Part shown: positions 59,896 through 64,000 of the stretch, piece after piece
Position numbering within the stretch: the stretch's first letter is position 1
Layout of the letters: each line of letters opens with the position of its first letter
From: Nissolia schottii
Taxonomy: Eukaryota > Streptophyta > Magnoliopsida > Fabales > Fabaceae
Assembly: GCA_003254905.1 (NCBI GenBank)
Contig: QANU01011207.1
Span: 479,409-543,408, forward strand
Direction of reading: 5' to 3'
Length of the DNA: 64,000 bases
Notes under the pieces: model-generated
Databases searched by the model: none
The model's input: the letters and a program-made list of their open reading frames with translations, nothing else
What the model was told of the DNA's origin: nothing
Program-made: the position numbers and the translations under genes

Positions 59896-60599
59896 TGTTG
59901 AACGAATTTCTTCATAAGTGTCTGTACTTTCTAACTCACAAAAAAAACAAGGTCCTTCCTTATGTGCCAAAGTTTGTATGGGGATATTGATACCTTCTTA
60001 TATTTGAACAATTGTGATTCAATCATAAATGTGAAACAAAAATGAATTTGAGTTAATAAAACATGTGGCAAAATCCTAGACACTAAAGTACCAATACCTT
60101 TAAATTTTGTGGGATATCAGAAAAAACCCCAGGAAATAATAATAATAAAACTTATAAACATGTGAATATATTTTAAATAAAAATATAATGTCGGTCAAAA
60201 TATGAAAGGTTGAAATTGTGTTTGAACAAAAATCTGCACCAATAAAAATAGACAAACGATAAACAAGAAAACCATAAAAACATGTAGAGATCGAGAATTA
60301 TTTGATTTGAAATAAGTTTTTGTTTGTATCCGAAAACTTCAATTAGGCGTGAGTTAGGGTTAGTGCGCCAAATTAGCTGGTCACGCATTGATTCCCAGTG
60401 TCCTTTGACTTGAGATAGTGAAATCGCATCCAGAGGGGTTATTGACAACAACAAGCAGATTTAACGTATGCTTAGGGAAAAAAGAAAAAAAAGAAAATCT
60501 AACAGTTGAATCTATATAGATAAGACTCTGGTTTGTTGTTATTGGATTGAGAACGAATAATTGCACGAAAACATGCTATATGATCCAAATGAAAGAAAG

Positions 60600-60602
<3 letters not shown>

Positions 60603-60638
<36 letters not shown>
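60603..60638. repeat. (GA)n microsatellite
   Basis: An uninterrupted run of about 18 GA units. It is a simple-sequence repeat with no associated gene visible. Confidence 0.9.
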
Positions 60639-60641
<3 letters not shown>

Positions 60642-62535
60642 TTAGTTGTCGTACGAGTCACCATTGAAATAATAATGCCAAGCAGATTAAGTGGTTAAAT
60701 GGCCATTTTGGGTCGCCACGTATTTAGAAAGATTGGTTACCTGAATTAAGTACAATTTTGATTTCAGAGATTCTCCCTAGATTTTTCTTGCTTTGTTTTT
60801 ATTAAAAAAAAATATGTTTCGGTTCTTTGATTTTTTTTAAGTATAATTATTATGTATTAATAAGGTAAACTTTTTTTATTTTATTATCCAATTAAATTAT
60901 GACAAAAAAAAAATGGTATGACTTTCTTCCCATTAAAGGTGAGAGAAAGGTGCTTTTATGATTCTAACATGTTGTTGGCTTTGTTATTTCTCCTTGGAGA
61001 ATAGATTTTTTCTTGGATCGTTCTAATAAATTCGTGTTATGATAAATAGTACACAACTTTGTTTTTGGTCTGATAGCAACTTTGTGTAAACGGGCTTTAC
61101 AACCACCATATATGGTCATTAAAGTTTGTAAATTTGTTCCATTCTCTTTTTGTTTTGGATCTTTGGTCCATTCTCTCTCTCTCTCTCTGGGTTACTGGCC
61201 TGTTAAGTGAAAACACAGGCCTGGTTCAATTTCATTTATAATGAACACAAATTGGGCAACTAGTTCGGATGGGACGTCGTCGTTTCTCATGTAAGAGGAG
61301 GGGTGACTCGTTCCTAGACTAAAAAGGCCGTTTCTTTTCTTCTTTCAAATAGGATTGAACATTAGGTGCCATCTGATGAGCGTCTCGGGACACAGAAAAT
61401 ATAGAGATGTAACAACAATTGAGACGCATTTTTTGTGTCTCTATGTTTTAGAGGTAAGGCAGAGATGCGTCATTTACGTATTTAACATTTATTATGTACT
61501 TTTCTTCTTTAAATGTATAAAAATTAATTAAAAAAGTATCATAAGATAAAGATAATATGTTTTCACATCGTTCTTTAAATATATTTCTATCTTGAGATGC
61601 TTACCAAATATTATCTAAGTTATCTCTTTACGTATTTCCAAGAGCTATCAATATTATCCCTTCTCTTTATGCTTATTTTGGAGAAACTATATGACTTGTT
61701 TGCATTAGTTTATAATAAAAGTAATTTTTTAGTAGATGGGTTTTTTTTAATAAAAAAAACACTTTTGAGTTATATCTAAACACTTTTAAAATTATAAAAG
61801 TACTTTTTATTATTAAAAAAGTATTTTTTTATTTTAAAAAAAATCCAGACAAGGAGTATATGTGTTAGACATGTATTAATTTGAATTTTGATACTTGTAC
61901 TATTTTTAGCTATTATTTAGAAATTATAGTTGACTACCGTTAGTCTTACTTAAGGTTTGGGGGAGGAAGAAGAGAGTTGAACTTAAACTCCTTACTTACG
62001 AGATGCACAAACAACTAGTGGATCGTAGGCTCAACCGCTTAATTCATGCTATCTATAATTAAGGCATTAGTTTTTAGTTTTATCTAATTTTGATTTCACA
62101 ATTTCTAATTGTTAAAGTATTAATTGATAATTGATAAACACTAGGCCTTGACATATCGAAATTCAAATAGAAGCGAAACTATAAGTATTAACAAAGAAAG
62201 AATTGTATATAGATTATAAAGACCGAAATTCAAATAAGAAGCAAACCATAAAAACAAATTAATATATGCAATCATTGACCATACATAGTTCAACAATTAA
62301 TCAATAGTACTCCATCTTAGAACCACAAAAACATAAAACCGTTGCTACCAAGAAACCAACCAGCCGCAAACCAAATACCAACCAAGCATCACATCGACAT
62401 CAGAGTTACATACTTAAGTACCAATTCAACCCGACAAAGCCCTTTGTTCCCTTCAACAAATAACAATCCTCTTTTTATTTGGAAAAAAAAGGGAGAAAAA
62501 AAAAAACACCGTTAACTAAAAACCCCTTTTAAGTC

Positions 62536-63423
62536 TTAAACCTCCAAAAGAAACTCTTTGTCTTGCTCCAATCTCCCCATAGCCTCAGGGTCCAAAGTCA
62601 ACTCCACATCAATGCTCCTCCCTCCACTCTTCCCCGGGTATAAATAAATCATCCCATCAAACTTGTTGTTGGTCCCACTCCTCACACTCTCCGGCTTCCC
62701 CCACCCGAAATCGATGTCGTAAACCTTAAACCTAGGCGAGCTTCCAACCGCTACACAATTCACTCCGGCATCCTTGAACTGGAAGATCTTCGGCGAACTC
62801 TCCCATTCCTTATTACGCTCATTGATCGCCTTGGCATCGTGCGCTTCGATTGCCTTCTGGACCAATGAAGCGCCAAATTGAGGCGGGTGGGCTGACAGAA
62901 GCCCAGCCCCCGTGACAGTGAATATGGCTTGGATTAAGTTTCCGAAGTAGGCCTCAGGCATGGGCGGGTCAACCCGTTTTCGGCAATCCACGAATACGGT
63001 GAACACGGTGTAGTCCTCAGGCTTGAGGTTACGTGCATGGGTTACATGGCGCCAAACATGGGTTGAGAGTGCTTGGAATGTTGAGAACGGCTTAGAGCCG
63101 TCGGATGGAGGGTTTTCATTGACCGTTGACTTGATCTTGTCGATGGCTGACTCAGAAAACTTGAAGATTTTTTCCCTTAGTACGGGCCCAACAGGCTTTG
63201 CATCCTCGTTGGCAGTTGACCCGTTAGGCTCGGGCACAGAGAGGTCAAGCTTGACCCTGGTGTTTCGGGCCTTTGTTCGGTCCAAGAAGGGTGGGGATAT
63301 GGTGGAGGGTGCGCCGCTACAAATCTCGGCCCATGAGCTCATGAACTGCCACGTGGAAGTCCCATCAAGGATAGCATGGTTGAAGGCACAGCCCACTGCA
63401 AGCCCATCTTTGAGTTTGGTTAG
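62536..63423 (-). CDS. DCR: BAHD acyltransferase DCR-like, final exon (5' part outside window)
   Basis: C-terminal 295 residues of a BAHD acyltransferase that closely resembles DCR (DEFECTIVE IN CUTICULAR RIDGES, At5g23940), a soluble enzyme needed for incorporating 9(10),16-dihydroxypalmitate into cutin. The exon begins after ttttcag at 63,424 with LTKLKDGLAVGCAFNHAILDG, so the catalytic HxxxD (HAILD) is intact. The conserved structural motif DFGWG follows (VYDIDFGWGKPESVRSG), where DCR has DFGFG. The end is EQDKEFLLEV then TAA. WAEICSGAP, PFSTFQALSTHVWRH and DCRKRVDPPMPEAYFGN are DCR-like blocks. The N-terminal ~145 residues are not found between 63,424 and 64,000, so exon 1 lies beyond the window after an intron longer than 570 bp. 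Confidence 0.9.
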   Translation of the reverse strand, partial: LTKLKDGLAVGCAFNHAILDGTSTWQFMSSWAEICSGAPSTISPPFLDRTKARNTRVKLDLSVPEPNGSTANEDAKPVGPVLREKIFKFSESAIDKIKSTVNENPPSDGSKPFSTFQALSTHVWRHVTHARNLKPEDYTVFTVFVDCRKRVDPPMPEAYFGNLIQAIFTVTGAGLLSAHPPQFGASLVQKAIEAHDAKAINERNKEWESSPKIFQFKDAGVNCVAVGSSPRFKVYDIDFGWGKPESVRSGTNNKFDGMIYLYPGKSGGRSIDVELTLDPEAMGRLEQDKEFLLEV

Positions 63424-64000
63424 CTGAAAATCCATTAAGACAATATAAAATTGTAAAAGTGAGAATCTATCAATTAAATAATTAAATAAATAGTACAAAA
63501 TGTTGTTTGAAGATATTTACATGTCGCACAGGAGGAGTGAATTCTCTTGTGGGAAAATTGTACATGACAAAATCATGTGCACATAACTGAACGGGTTGTG
63601 TTTAATCAATAGTATATTTTATTATGGGACGTAACCTTGATCTTGTCCCCCGCAGCAAATTATTTTTATTCACATAAAAAATATTTTACAGTTTGGTTAG
63701 TGTGCGCAGCTCTCAAATATTTTTCACAAAAATTAAATTAATCTCCATATAAGATAGTTCACCGTCTATACCCTTTTTTTCTTCACAGAAATTGAAATCT
63801 CCAATTTATTATATTGCCTACCTTATCTTTAAATTAAATGCAATATTTTCATCTTTACAAAGTAAAATCAGAGATGTAAATGAGGCTGAGATGAGATATG
63901 AGTGAAAGTAAGAAAGACCGTTATGTAGAGGGCCCCAGACTGATCCTTTACCTAGAGGGACCTCCAAACTTGGTAGTTGACACATTTAAACTTAGTATTT
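63424..64000 (-). other. Part of the DCR intron
   Basis: AT-rich sequence upstream of the last DCR exon, with a polypyrimidine tract and branch-like TTAAT before the acceptor. No coding match to the BAHD N-terminus is seen. The intron continues past the window end. Confidence 0.65.

Larger units (their letters stand above)
56893..62535. other. AT-rich spacer between the viral fossil and DCR
   Basis: No gene is recognised. It holds (AT)n at about 56,932-56,954, a run of 13 C at 57,117-57,129, the second copy of a dispersed repeat at 59,530-59,895, a (GA)n tract at 60,603-60,638 and a (CT)n tract near 61,170. The last 140 bases before 62,536 are the probable 3' untranslated region of the minus-strand acyltransferase gene. 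Confidence 0.55.

Noticed and set aside
63023-63427. Plus-strand 134-codon frame opposite DCR
   Set aside because: Antisense shadow of the BAHD exon, which carries HxxxD and DFGWG on the minus strand.

Overview
The window is nuclear DNA of a flowering plant, almost certainly a eudicot. The genes have many short GT-AG introns, the spacers are very AT-rich with long (AT)n tracts, and the proteins (YODA, DCR, LSI2-like, TIC32-like) and mobile elements (hAT, Stowaway, MULE-like, Tekay-like LTR, endogenous caulimovirid) are plant types. The species cannot be named from the sequence.

Layout. (1) 2.3-21.2 kb, plus strand: a tandem cluster of four short-chain dehydrogenase genes of the TIC32-like family, each built on the same eight-exon plan. 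Copies 1 and 3 keep complete reading frames; copies 2 and 4 are decayed. Copy 2 carries in its first intron a complete-looking 3.7-kb hAT transposon with a 712-codon transposase frame, short terminal inverted repeats and a perfect 8-bp target duplication. (2) 22.0-28.0 kb, minus strand: a complete 11-coding-exon MAPKKK gene of the YODA type (891 aa), with a 515-bp hAT-like MITE in one intron. (3) 31.7-35.2 kb, minus strand: a complete three-coding-exon LSI2-like silicon/arsenite efflux transporter (541 aa). (4) 39.4-41.9 kb, minus strand: a two-exon hydroxyproline-rich-glycoprotein-family gene (495 aa) with four tandem 16-residue repeats. (5) 46.7-56.9 kb: a nest of elements. A badly broken endogenous caulimovirid (florendovirus-like) is split by a 2.73-kb solo LTR with a perfect 5-bp target duplication, and the whole block lies between two inverted ~110-bp repeats. 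(6) 62.5-63.4 kb, minus strand: the last exon of a DCR-type BAHD acyltransferase; its first exon lies beyond the window.

The host genes belong to separate pathways: plastid/NADPH redox, stomatal and embryonic MAPK signalling, metalloid efflux, and cutin assembly. I see no operon-like functional grouping. The distinctive content is the birth and decay of the dehydrogenase cluster and the layered mobile elements. I found no convincing wholly new system. The best candidates for a second look are the hAT copy with an unbroken transposase frame, the duplicated start region of dehydrogenase copy 3, a two-member family of foldback MULE-like elements, and the inverted repeats that bracket the viral fossil.
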